This document shows positions 30,191-40,199 of a stretch of 64,000 nucleotides of DNA, in pieces. Positions within the stretch are counted from its first letter, which is position 1. Every line of letters starts with the position of its first letter. The notes below the pieces were generated by a model. It made no database searches and was not told the DNA's origin. It saw only the letters and a list, made by a program, of their open reading frames with translations. Both the position numbers and the translations under genes were made by a program. The stretch spans positions 1 through 64,000 of the forward strand of contig JABACA010000009.1 of assembly GCA_014237975.1 (NCBI GenBank), read 5' to 3'. The DNA is from Mariniblastus sp. Lineage in GTDB: Bacteria > Planctomycetota > Planctomycetia > Pirellulales > Pirellulaceae.

Positions 30191-32227
30191 TTAGTTGTTC
30201 TTCAGGTAGGCAACGTCCTTGCCGCCCTCGTACTGATCGTGCAGATCGGCCAGCTGTTGCTTGCTGATCCACTGGATTCGGGTTTCTCCGTTCGCTTCCA
30301 CAAATTCAAGCAGGCAATAGCGAGAAGATTTAGCGTCAACAATTGGCATGATGTGCCAACCTCTCAGTTGTCCGTCTTGTACCATGGCAACTGAAACCAG
30401 CATCGGCTTGCGGGTTTTTAATTGCTTGTCGATAAAAGCGATTTTTTCTGCACCCGTTTCAAAAACCTGTTGTTCAAAAACGATGTTCGGATGTTTCTTC
30501 CTGATGGCTTCGGCCACACTGACAAAGTTGTTCCTCGGCACGGCTTGACCCTTACCCAGTTGTTTGTCCAGGTCAAAGTCGTCCTGGAAGGTGGTGAAAT
30601 CAACCTGCTTGACCTTGGCAGCGCGTAAAATCATTTCATACCCCGTCGGGATACAACCGGTTTGAGGCCGGCGTTGATGAACGGCAAACTTTTTCCAGTT
30701 GGGAAATACTGACGCGTTTTTATTATTCTTCTTTTTGCCGTTCTTCTTTTTTTCTGCTTGTCCCACTTCTTGGGCCAGACGATCCCAGCGAGTTTTCATT
30801 TTCTGGAATTGAGCCGGGTTTGTTTTTGCCAAATTGGTGAGTTCAGTACGATCGTTTTTCAGGTTATAGAGTTCGAAAGGCTGGGTGTTCTTGTTGACAA
30901 GTTTCCAGTTGCCCGATCGCAGGGCGTTGTTCTTGCCATAAAAAGAAAAATAGATGTCTTGCAGGTCGCGTTTTTTTCCCTCAAAAACGGGCCGCAGGCT
31001 CGTCCCGCGCCCGGGGCCGACTGGTTTTTCGTTGTATTGAGTCGGATAGCTGGAACCGGCCAGGTCCAGGCAGGTCGCCATGATGTCAACGATATGGCCC
31101 GGTTGCTGTGTAATGCGGCCGGGTTGATCTATTCGGTTTGGCCAATGCACGATCATGGGTGTCGTGATTCCGCCTTCGTGTTGATTTTGTTTGTATTCCC
31201 GGAATGGTGTGTTGCAGGCATGAGCCCATCCTTGATCGTACGTCCAGTACGAGTCCGGGTTCCAGGGCATCAGGTTTTTCTTACGTGTTTGCTCGTGAGT
31301 GCGCTGAAAGGGGCAGGCCCCGTTGTCACTCAAAAACATGACGATCGTGTTCTCGTCTTTGCCTTGTTGCTCCAGAGCCGCCAGCAAGCGACCGATATTC
31401 TGATCAACCCGATCAATCATCGCCGCATAGGTCGCCATCAAGAGTTGTTCTGTCTTCTGTTCTGTTTCCTGCAGGGAATCCCAGTCCGCTACATTTTCGG
31501 GCCGCGGTGCAGGGCGAACGGATTTGTCAAAAAGGCCTAATTCCTGTTGCCGTTTGAATCGTTCCTGTCGCAACTGATCCCAGCCCGTTGAATATTGGTT
31601 CAAGTACTTTTTGACGTCCGTTTCGGGTGCCTGCAGTGGGTAATGGGGCGCGTTAAAAGCAACGTAAAGGAAAAAAGGCTTGTCGGGGCTGGTTGAGTTT
31701 TCTAAAAAGTCGATAGCAAAATCGATATTGGCGTCCGTCGTGTAAAAGCCATTGTCGGGTACTTGCCAGGGTTCCCGGTCCAGTCGGAACGTGTCATCTC
31801 CCCGAAAGAAATTGGTGGCGCCACTCAGGTGACCAAAATACCTGTCGAAACCACGATCGTTTGGCAGTGAATCCAGGTGCCATTTACCGGTCATCAACGT
31901 CGTATAACCGGCCGCCGACAGGGCTTCTGCAATGGTAACGCAGTTTTCCAGTTTTTGATTGTTAACTTCCGGGTAGTATCGCCCACTGAGCAAGGTGGAC
32001 CGCGTTGTTTCACACTTGGCACAATTGTAAAACTGGGTGAATCTCAATCCATTGCGAGCCAAACGGTCCAGCTGGGGCGTTTTTATTTCGCTGCCGTAAC
32101 AGCCCAGATCTGAGAACCCCAGGTCATCGACCATGAGCAAGACAATGTTGGGCCGCTCATCCGCAAGCAGATTCAGCGGTGCCGTGGCCAAGATTAACAA
32201 CAACAAAACACGGGCTGTGAAATTCAT
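30191..32227 (-). CDS. Sulfatase with non-canonical CETTR motif fused to C-terminal C39-like cysteine-peptidase-type domain
   Basis: N-term NIVLLMVDDLGFSDLGCYGSEIKTPQLDRLA, CAKCETTRSTLLSGRYYPEV, GKWHL; Lys/Asn-rich linker; C-term RRPQTGCIPTGYEMILRAAKV ... GWHIMPIVDAKSSRYCLLEF. Confidence 0.85.
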   Translation of the reverse strand: MNFTARVLLLLILATAPLNLLADERPNIVLLMVDDLGFSDLGCYGSEIKTPQLDRLARNGLRFTQFYNCAKCETTRSTLLSGRYYPEVNNQKLENCVTIAEALSAAGYTTLMTGKWHLDSLPNDRGFDRYFGHLSGATNFFRGDDTFRLDREPWQVPDNGFYTTDANIDFAIDFLENSTSPDKPFFLYVAFNAPHYPLQAPETDVKKYLNQYSTGWDQLRQERFKRQQELGLFDKSVRPAPRPENVADWDSLQETEQKTEQLLMATYAAMIDRVDQNIGRLLAALEQQGKDENTIVMFLSDNGACPFQRTHEQTRKKNLMPWNPDSYWTYDQGWAHACNTPFREYKQNQHEGGITTPMIVHWPNRIDQPGRITQQPGHIVDIMATCLDLAGSSYPTQYNEKPVGPGRGTSLRPVFEGKKRDLQDIYFSFYGKNNALRSGNWKLVNKNTQPFELYNLKNDRTELTNLAKTNPAQFQKMKTRWDRLAQEVGQAEKKKNGKKKNNKNASVFPNWKKFAVHQRRPQTGCIPTGYEMILRAAKVKQVDFTTFQDDFDLDKQLGKGQAVPRNNFVSVAEAIRKKHPNIVFEQQVFETGAEKIAFIDKQLKTRKPMLVSVAMVQDGQLRGWHIMPIVDAKSSRYCLLEFVEANGETRIQWISKQQLADLHDQYEGGKDVAYLKNN

Positions 32228-32415
32228 GGAATCAAGGTTTGGGCAGGGTGGAAGTGAAGGGTTAAACAGCGGTTCTTTGACTCAAACATCGTCGCACATT
32301 TTTGTCAACTTTGTTTGTATCCCACGACCTTGTCATTCTAATTGCATTGAGCGAACCCGTCTGCACAAAAACGATGCCAGCCATTAGCAGGTCGGTAACG
32401 TCCGCGTAAGGACGG

Positions 32416-33552
32416 CTATTTTTTTTCACCGTCTTTTTTCAAGCTTTGTTCTTCCTTCAATGACTTGAGATCTTTCAGAAACTTTTCCAGATCAGCCTTG
32501 ATTTCAGGCTTTGCATTTTCGACCGCAAGGGTTTGGATTTGAATGGCTTCGTCCATCTTGCCTTGCATCAATGCCAGGTGTGCCTGGGTGTCCAGAATGG
32601 CACCATCTTTGGGATCGCCAGTCACCGCCAGGTCGATGGCTCGGCGAGCTGCGTCGACCAGTGGCTTTTTAACATCTTCGCCAGCTACTTTCATCTCGAC
32701 GATGCCCCAGGCCAGTTGATTCAGCATTCCTGGATCGTCTTTGTTTTCTTCAATCATCTGGTGAAATGCTTCGATTGACCGGGGGTCATTGGTTGAGATC
32801 AGAATGGAAAATCGAATCATCTTTACTTGGCTGTCTGCGTCGCTTCCGTCGGGAGCTTTTTCAATCAACTCGTCCATCAAGGTGAGCGATTCCCTGAACT
32901 TTCCTTCCCGTAACAGCGCCATGGCTTGTTGCATCCCGGCGTCAACTTCCTGGCGAATTTTAAAGTTGGTTGCAAACTCCTGGCGGTCCCATTTATCGTT
33001 GACGACGGCGGTCAATGGCTGGTCCAATTCAATGGGATGGCCAATCCAGTCAATTCGTCCATCTTTGCCAACGATGAAGGCAGTCGGAATACCATTTTGA
33101 CGGGCCGCTTGCATGTAAGCTTTTTGGACCGAGCCATCAGGATCGGTCGTCAGGCAATAGTTATTGGTCAATTGGCTGAATGTTTGATCTTGCCCGGTCA
33201 CATTCTTCTTTAGAAATTCTTCTACCGTCTCCAGGTCTTCTTCGCTGACGCTGATAATCTGGACACCTTGGTCGGCAAATTCACTTTGCAGCTTGCTGAT
33301 ATGCGGCATGCTGGCGACACAGGGACCACACCAGGTGGCCCAGAATTCGACGACGTAGACTTTGCCGGTCTGGAATTCTTTGACGACTGGAAATTTGCCA
33401 TCGCCGTTGGACAGCCAATGTTCCACGTCAATCGACGGGGCTTTGGAACCAATGGTCAATACTTCATCACCGACCAAGCTGGACGTTGAAACAAGGCTGG
33501 ACGTGACCAGGATTAGGATCAATTTTGGCAAGGTTAGATTGAAAAATCTCAT
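32416..33552 (-). CDS. TlpA-like thioredoxin-fold protein with C-terminal helical/TPR-like region
   Basis: VYVVEFWATWCGPCVASMPHISKLQ; internal Met start followed by signal peptide. Confidence 0.88.
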   Translation of the reverse strand: MRFFNLTLPKLILILVTSSLVSTSSLVGDEVLTIGSKAPSIDVEHWLSNGDGKFPVVKEFQTGKVYVVEFWATWCGPCVASMPHISKLQSEFADQGVQIISVSEEDLETVEEFLKKNVTGQDQTFSQLTNNYCLTTDPDGSVQKAYMQAARQNGIPTAFIVGKDGRIDWIGHPIELDQPLTAVVNDKWDRQEFATNFKIRQEVDAGMQQAMALLREGKFRESLTLMDELIEKAPDGSDADSQVKMIRFSILISTNDPRSIEAFHQMIEENKDDPGMLNQLAWGIVEMKVAGEDVKKPLVDAARRAIDLAVTGDPKDGAILDTQAHLALMQGKMDEAIQIQTLAVENAKPEIKADLEKFLKDLKSLKEEQSLKKDGEKK

Positions 33553-34088
33553 TGACACGTTTTCCTTGTAGGGCAGGTTAGCTGGATGCCGCAGGCGGTC
33601 CGATCGCGAAACAAAGTATAGGCGCAAACCTGATTTATCCAAAGGGTGAGAGGGCTGATTTGGTCGTGTCACCGACCGAGTTTCGACTCGCGGCGCCTCG
33701 ATTGACTTGCCGTGTTTTTTCGCTTGACCGTCAATGATGCTGGATAGCCTGTGTGTCTTCAGTACGACTCCCGCAGAAACGGTCACCAGAATTCACGAAC
33801 AATTAGATTGATTTCATGGACACTTCTCGACCGGTCGTGGGGGAATCTCTCCGCCCCGCTAGTCGCGTGGTCGTGGACAAGCAGGAAATGCGAGACCGGG
33901 AAGAAAACACAGGAAAAACCTAGGCAAGTCATCGCCTGCCAGGCAGTCCTTTGCGACCAGGGAGGGTCGTTCGGTCGTACAGGGAAGAGGGTTGAATCCA
34001 CCCGGAGTTTTTCTGTTTCGGTCCAAGCTTAACCGATTGCCCAATTCGTGGCATAATCTGTGGGACGGAATATCGAACTGGAACCAAG

Positions 34089-34712
34089 ATGAACTTTTGC
34101 ACGACACCCAATACCGAAGTCAAACTACTCAGCGAAAGATGCCAGGCGATCAAAGAATTGGCAGGCTATCGGAAACCGCAAAGAGGTGACGCGTTCCCCA
34201 GTCCGAACCAGTTGGCTCGGATAGCCTGCGCGGATCTGGAATCCGATCTTGATGCACGATTTAACGGCTTGCGATCCGGGTTTGGGTTCAAGCGTCGTGA
34301 CCTCACTGTGGACGGACCAATTGATGGTGCAGGTACGATTTCGACTCCCGCCTTTCGATACCACATCAATGTGGAAGTGGACTCCAGTGACACGAGTCGG
34401 GTTATCTGGCGACGGGTGATTTCCGATGTTGTGGATGCAGAATCTGTCTTTAGCAGGTCGTTCCAGGATGTGTTTATGGACGAGTTCCGGGTCTTGGAAA
34501 TTCAGCTTCGAGACGCTTTGAATGTCGAAGAAATCATCGATCGTGTCGAGGAAGCCGGAAACGATCAGATACAGATCGACTACGATCGCCATGCCAGTTG
34601 GTGCGAAATCAAAACGGCAGCAGTGGATTTAACCGTTCGAGTGCAGCAGGAAACCATCCGGGTGATTAGTTCAAAGAGTATTACGCCGCGAAATTTGGTT
34701 ACTCAGTACTAA
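34089..34712 (+). CDS. Hypothetical protein
   Basis: 207 aa ORF with ATG and good coding composition; no recognised domain. Confidence 0.55.
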   Translation: MNFCTTPNTEVKLLSERCQAIKELAGYRKPQRGDAFPSPNQLARIACADLESDLDARFNGLRSGFGFKRRDLTVDGPIDGAGTISTPAFRYHINVEVDSSDTSRVIWRRVISDVVDAESVFSRSFQDVFMDEFRVLEIQLRDALNVEEIIDRVEEAGNDQIQIDYDRHASWCEIKTAAVDLTVRVQQETIRVISSKSITPRNLVTQY

Positions 34713-34896
34713 AAAATAAAAAAACAGTTTATCCAAGACACGGCTTGTGATTCAGCCGAGACCAATGATTGCTAACCATGTCTCGCGCTGGGGCCTTCCA
34801 TCACCTGGTGAATGAAGGGCAACGGGCCTGCCGTGCCAGAACCGTGGCGACCGCGGTTGAGCGGCAAGCGAAACAGCCCACTCGATTCGTGGTGGC

Positions 34897-35808
34897 TCAC
34901 TCCAGGAAATCGCTCATGATTTGCTTCAGATAGAAATGGTGTTTGCCTAATTTCCCGCCGTAATTACCTGCTGAGATCAACAAAATGTCTGATGACAGGG
35001 CAGCTTGAATGCCGTGGGCCATTGCCTTGGCAACCTGTTCGAAACTCTCGCCATCAATCACAATTTCGTAAACGCAGTTGGCTTGTGGGTGAATGTCGGA
35101 ATCTACCCTTCCCCTCAGCGATGGGCAATGTCGATCGGATGTCGACGCAACCAGCCCGTCGTACCTGGAACCTACCTTGCTTCCACTCCGCACGACGCCG
35201 CCCGGGAAAGGCGTAATTACGCCGGGGCAGTTAGCGATAACCGCCGTACTGCGACGCACTGCCGCCAAACCAGACGGCTGGTCGCGACTTTGAACCAGAA
35301 AATTGCCGCCGCCTATTCCAGCCCGGATCCCCACTTCGCTTTCAACCAGGAATTCACCATCCATGACAGGAATTCGCCAATATCGGCGATCGCCAATCAC
35401 TTTGCTTTTTTGAAAACCGTCACCAAAAAATCTCAAATGGTCACCCAGCGGGGCATTGGATTCGGACCCCGGCAAGCCGTCAAAAACGGCTGTGGTCGGG
35501 CACGTCATCAAACACTGCCCGGTGCGTTTCTGGATCGATTTTGTCAGCTTCGCATCGTCAAAGCCAAAAACCAGCAGGGCCGCCCCCACTCGCCCGTCGA
35601 AGGTGTCAGTCGGCTCCAGGTGACGTTCGACACCAACCTCGGCGTCACATTGAATTACGCTGGATCCAAAACCACAAAATTCACGGACAGCCGCATCCAG
35701 CCAGTAGGCGTCAATCGCCGTGACTATCAAGCGGGCATACCGCATTGAAAATGCTTCGGCAAACGTATCTTCAATTTCGGTTGAGTGGGTGGGTCCGGTC
35801 GACATCAA
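34897..35808 (-). CDS. ftr: Formylmethanofuran--tetrahydromethanopterin N-formyltransferase
   Basis: IEDTFAEAFSMRYARLIVTAIDAYWLDAAVREFCGFGSSVIQCDAEVGVE, MDGEFLVESEVGIRAGIGGGNFLVQ, SAGNYGGKLGKHHFYL. Confidence 0.93.
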   Translation of the reverse strand: MMSTGPTHSTEIEDTFAEAFSMRYARLIVTAIDAYWLDAAVREFCGFGSSVIQCDAEVGVERHLEPTDTFDGRVGAALLVFGFDDAKLTKSIQKRTGQCLMTCPTTAVFDGLPGSESNAPLGDHLRFFGDGFQKSKVIGDRRYWRIPVMDGEFLVESEVGIRAGIGGGNFLVQSRDQPSGLAAVRRSTAVIANCPGVITPFPGGVVRSGSKVGSRYDGLVASTSDRHCPSLRGRVDSDIHPQANCVYEIVIDGESFEQVAKAMAHGIQAALSSDILLISAGNYGGKLGKHHFYLKQIMSDFLE

Positions 35809-36001
35809 TTCAAGTCAAAAACAGGTTCTTTAGTTCCATCTCGTCCATTGGAACGGACTCATTTGAGGTCGACAATCCGTTTGGTTTCAAATTATTATGG
35901 ACATTACACGACGTTCTTGGACTCGGTCGTTGAGATTGCCCTGTTAGGTACAGTGGCCATGTCGATGCGGCCAACGATTTTTGCCATTGCAATCGACGGA
36001 T

Positions 36002-36670
36002 ATGTTTTCAAATTACTTCACCAACGATCCTCCCCGTTCACTTTATCAGCGGTGTTTCTATCGATTTTGGCAATGGTTTTGGCAAATGTTCCTGTTGGTG
36101 GTCTACAACGTCCGAGTCCACAACCAACATTTGCTGCCCATGTCGGGAGCCACATTGCTTTGTTCGAATCATCAAAGCAACCTCGATCCGATCGTGATTG
36201 GCTGCATTTCACCCCGTCGTCTTAACTTCCTTGCAAAAAAAGGATTATTCAAATTTCCCATGGGCATGATCCTGAGAACGCTCGATTGCATCTCTATCGA
36301 TCGAACCGGGATGGGGATTGGCGGCATGAAGGAGACACTGCGAAGGCTCAAGAAAAAACAGCCGATCTTGATTTTTCCGGAGGGTCAGCGAAGTTGGGAT
36401 GGCAATTTGTTGCCACTAATGAATGGTTTTGTTGCCTTGGTCAAGAGAGTTCCGACCAAGATTGTCCCTATAGGAATCGAAGGTGCTCACGATGCCTGGC
36501 CGCGCGGTGCGAAGTATCCCAGACCGGGCCAGGTTCAGGTGGTTGTCGGACAACCGATCGACCATGCAGAGATCGTGGGATTATCTGATGAAGAAATAAC
36601 CCAATTGCTGTTTGACAGGATGCGTGAATGCCTGCTGGAAGCCCGTCGCCACTACCATCACGTGGGCTGA
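36002..36670 (+). CDS. 1-acyl-sn-glycerol-3-phosphate acyltransferase
   Basis: LCSNHQSNLDPIVIG (HX4D variant), DCISIDRTGMGIGG, ILIFPEGQRSWDG. Confidence 0.88.
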   Translation: MFSNYFTNDPPRSLYQRCFYRFWQWFWQMFLLVVYNVRVHNQHLLPMSGATLLCSNHQSNLDPIVIGCISPRRLNFLAKKGLFKFPMGMILRTLDCISIDRTGMGIGGMKETLRRLKKKQPILIFPEGQRSWDGNLLPLMNGFVALVKRVPTKIVPIGIEGAHDAWPRGAKYPRPGQVQVVVGQPIDHAEIVGLSDEEITQLLFDRMRECLLEARRHYHHVG

Positions 36671-36801
36671 TGACCCTTAGGTGATGCCTGGGCTGTGGCG
36701 GTGGCTGGAAGATCGGGTAAAGCGGTGGATGTACGGTTCGCAAACCGACCCAAACGAGTTATGGTTGGACGGAAACATGTGGAAGCAAAAGTAGAAGCGG
36801 T

Positions 36802-38130
36802 ATGAGCAATCAGCAGGAAAATCGAGACGTTAAGCCAGCGGGCGCCGAGCGCAAGGCCGGGAGTAAAGGGTCGCTGCTTGTCATATTCCTGACGATTTTT
36901 ATCGATTTGCTTGGTTTCGGAATCGTATTGCCGCTGCTGCCGATTTATGCAGACCAATTTGCAACCGATTCTGGTGGTTGGGTCATCGGGCTATTGATGG
37001 CCAGTTTTTCGATCATGCAATTTCTGTTCGCTCCCATTTGGGGCGCGCTGTCCGATCGAATTGGACGGCGTCCCGTGATTATCATCGGACTGGTGGGTTC
37101 GGTCGTGTTCTACCTGCTGTTTGGTTTGGCAACCATTTATCGCAGCCTGCCCATGCTATTCGTAACCCGTATTGGGGCAGGGATTGCCGGGGCAACTGTA
37201 GCGACAGCCCAGGCCTACATCGCCGATACGACCGACAACGAGAATCGGGCTCGTGGGATGGCGTTGATCGGAATGGCTTTTGGATTGGGTTTTACCCTGG
37301 GGCCACTGTTTGCAGTTTTTGCCGTTCCAAGTGGCGACTCGAATCCTGGGCCTGGGCCCGGGTTTGTTGCTGCCGCGTTGTCTGCGGTTGCCTTGGGCAT
37401 GGCGATTTTCCTGTTGCCCGAATCGAGAGTGCCAGGAAAATCGGCAAGTGCCGTCAAGAAGTGGTGGGATGTCAAACGCCTGAAATTGGTCTTTGGAAAT
37501 CGAGCGATCGCCATTTTGTTAGCTGCTTTTTTCGTCTGCATTTTTTCGTTTGCCAATTTTGAAACCACGCTCAGCTTGTTGTTAAAGGGACCCTCGGATT
37601 TTCCGGATGCGCGTTTTCATTTTAGTTTCAAACACGTTTGTTACACGTTTGCCCTGATTGGATTTCTGGTAGCAGTGGTGCAAGGCGGGGTGGTCCGGCC
37701 GTTGACGAGATATGTTTCTCCGGCCAGGTTGGCGATCGTGGGCGCCTTCATTGAAGTGGTTGGGTTTTCGATTTTGACCTGGTCGATTCTCTTCGCTCCC
37801 CCGGAACAGGCGGTTACTTGGTTGTTTGTTTCACTGGTTGTCAGCGTGATCGGCTATGCTTGCCTACAGCCGAATCTTTACGCGATGTTGTCGCGCTGGT
37901 CCGATCCACAACGCCAAGGAGAGACGTTAGGCGTGGGGCAGAGCGTGAACGCTTTGGCCCGGATCTTCGGTTCCGGGCTCGGTATACCGATGCTCAAAGT
38001 GGTGCTTTTTTTGCCATACCTTGTCGCGGCCGTACTGATGTTTTTTGTCGTGGTATTGGTCTATTGGGCGGCCCGTATCGGTCGTGACTTTCAACCATCC
38101 GACAATTCGGATGATGAGTTATCCGTTTGA
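36802..38130 (+). CDS. MFS transporter (TetA/DHA1-like)
   Basis: FLTIFIDLLGFGIVLPLLPIYADQF, WGALSDRIGRRPVIIIGL, 12-TM pattern. Confidence 0.9.
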   Translation: MSNQQENRDVKPAGAERKAGSKGSLLVIFLTIFIDLLGFGIVLPLLPIYADQFATDSGGWVIGLLMASFSIMQFLFAPIWGALSDRIGRRPVIIIGLVGSVVFYLLFGLATIYRSLPMLFVTRIGAGIAGATVATAQAYIADTTDNENRARGMALIGMAFGLGFTLGPLFAVFAVPSGDSNPGPGPGFVAAALSAVALGMAIFLLPESRVPGKSASAVKKWWDVKRLKLVFGNRAIAILLAAFFVCIFSFANFETTLSLLLKGPSDFPDARFHFSFKHVCYTFALIGFLVAVVQGGVVRPLTRYVSPARLAIVGAFIEVVGFSILTWSILFAPPEQAVTWLFVSLVVSVIGYACLQPNLYAMLSRWSDPQRQGETLGVGQSVNALARIFGSGLGIPMLKVVLFLPYLVAAVLMFFVVVLVYWAARIGRDFQPSDNSDDELSV

Positions 38131-38222
38131 AACGGCTTGCCACGGCACGGATAAAATGTTGATTTAACACCGCGAAGCGTCCACAATAACGTGTGGCATC
38201 TCATTCAGGTGAAGGAGTTTTC

Positions 38223-39980
38223 ATGAGTGGATTTTTCAAACGGTTTCCCGGTTCAGTACGTTTGGTTTGCAGGGCGTTGTTCTATCTTGGCGGCGCAATT
38301 GGATTGACAGCCGGATTCAGTATCCAATCCCTCGATGCGCAAGACCGGATTACGGGTCAGCCTTTTGCAACCCGGTCGGAAGTGATTGCCCAGAAAGGGA
38401 TGGCTGCCACCAGCCAACCCTTGGCAACGCAGGTTGCGCTGGACGTATTGAAACGTGGTGGGAATGCGATCGACGCTGCCATCGCCGCCAATGCGACACT
38501 GGGACTGATGGAACCAACGGGCAACGGTATTGGTGGCGATCTGTTTGCCATCGTCTGGATCGAGAAAGAGCAGAAACTGTATGGTTTGAATGCCAGTGGC
38601 CGTTCTCCGAACAGTTTGTCCTTTGAAAAACTGAAGGAACTGGTGGGCGATCGAGGGAGTATACCCGCATTGGGGCCGCTACCCGTGTCGGTACCTGGCT
38701 GTGTTGACGGTTGGTTTGAATTGCATGGCAAGTTTGGGTCCTTGCCTATGAAAGATATTCTTAGACCTGCGATTGATTATGCGCGGCAAGGATTTCCGGT
38801 GTCTGAGTTGATTGCCTATTACTGGAACCTGAGTCGAGGTTTGCGAAGGTTTCCAGGCTTTGCCGAGACATTTTTGCCTGGCGGAAATGCGCCTCGTAAA
38901 GGCGAGATTTTCAAAAATCCAATGCTGGCCAACACGTTGGAGAAAATCGCAAACGGGGGCCGTGACGCTTTCTATCAAGGGGAAATCGCCAAGACGATTG
39001 GTGAATTCATGAAACGAAACGGGGGATACTTGTCGTATGAAGATCTTGCTGCGCATCGCTCCCAATGGGTGGAGCCGGTTTCGGTGGATTACCACGGTTA
39101 CCAACTGTGGGAGTTGCCACCCAACGGACAGGGAATCGCCGCATTGCAAATCCTGTCCATCCTGAAGGGGTATGATCTACGAGGTGCCGGTTTTGGTAGT
39201 TTTAAACATATTCACTACTTTACCGAGGCCAAGAAGCTTGCCTTTGAAGACAGGGCCAAATTTTATGCCGACCCGGATTTCTTTGATTCTCCGGTTAACG
39301 AGTTGATTTCGGATGCCTATGGCCAACGTCGGCGGGAATTGATCCGGGAGAAGTCTGCCGGTCGCAGTTATCCACCCGGCAATCCCAACCTCGAATCGGG
39401 TGATACGATCTACCTGACCGTGGCCGACCAGCATCGCAACATGGTGTCACTCATCCAAAGTAATTACCGGGGAATGGGGTCGGGAATGTGTCCCGACGGC
39501 CTGGGTTTCTGTTTGCAGGACCGGGGAGAGTTGTTTGACCTGAAACCAGGTCGTGCCAATACCTACGCGCCGGGGAAGCGTCCTTTTCATACGATTATTC
39601 CAGCATTCGTTACACGAAACGGTAAGCCGTTTATGAGTTTTGGGGTGATGGGTGGGGCAACCCAGCCACAAGGCCATGCGCAAATTCTCATCAACATGGT
39701 TGATTTTGATATGAATCTTCAAGAGGCGGGTGACGCCCCGCGAATTTTGCATAGCGGTTCGTCACAACCGACCGGGGATCGCATGTCCGATGGTGGTACT
39801 CTTTCACTGGAAACGGGTTTTGACTACGGAGTGATACGCCAATTAATGAAAGCTGGACACCGTGTTGGTTACAACGTCGGTTCTTACGGGGGTTATCAAG
39901 GAATCATGTATGATGCGGAAAACGATGTCTATTACGGTGCCTCCGAATCTCGCAAAGACGGTCAAGCCGCCGGCTATTGA
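38223..39980 (+). CDS. ggt: Gamma-glutamyltransferase family protein
   Basis: [51 protein letters not shown]-like region; [16 protein letters not shown] around catalytic Thr. Confidence 0.9.
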   Translation: [585 protein letters not shown]

Positions 39981-40166
39981 TGCCCGATTGATTCGTCGAG
40001 ACATTGCGAATCGGATTTTTCGCCCTGGTGGACTCGCCTGTTTGACTATCCATAATGCAACAAATTAGAATGTGCTTTGTCATGAGCCTGGAAATCCCAA
40101 TAAGGGTTTAGTTCAGTCGATGCTTACGTCGGTACGGGCATAATGGAAACGGCTGCCTGCGTTTTT

Positions 40167-40199
40167 TATCCCAATCATCATCTCAAAAAAGTTGGGATA
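40167..40199 (+). other. 8-bp perfect inverted repeat downstream of ggt (possible weak terminator)
   Basis: TATCCCAA ... TTGGGATA with 17-nt loop, short T-rich tail. Confidence 0.3.

Noticed and set aside
33751-34032. 93-aa and opposing 72-82-aa ORFs in the intergenic region
   Set aside because: Low-complexity charged translations, overlapping in several frames, no start context.
35005-35748. 247-aa plus-strand ORF opposite ftr
   Set aside because: Antisense to convincing Ftr motifs; no domain resemblance.
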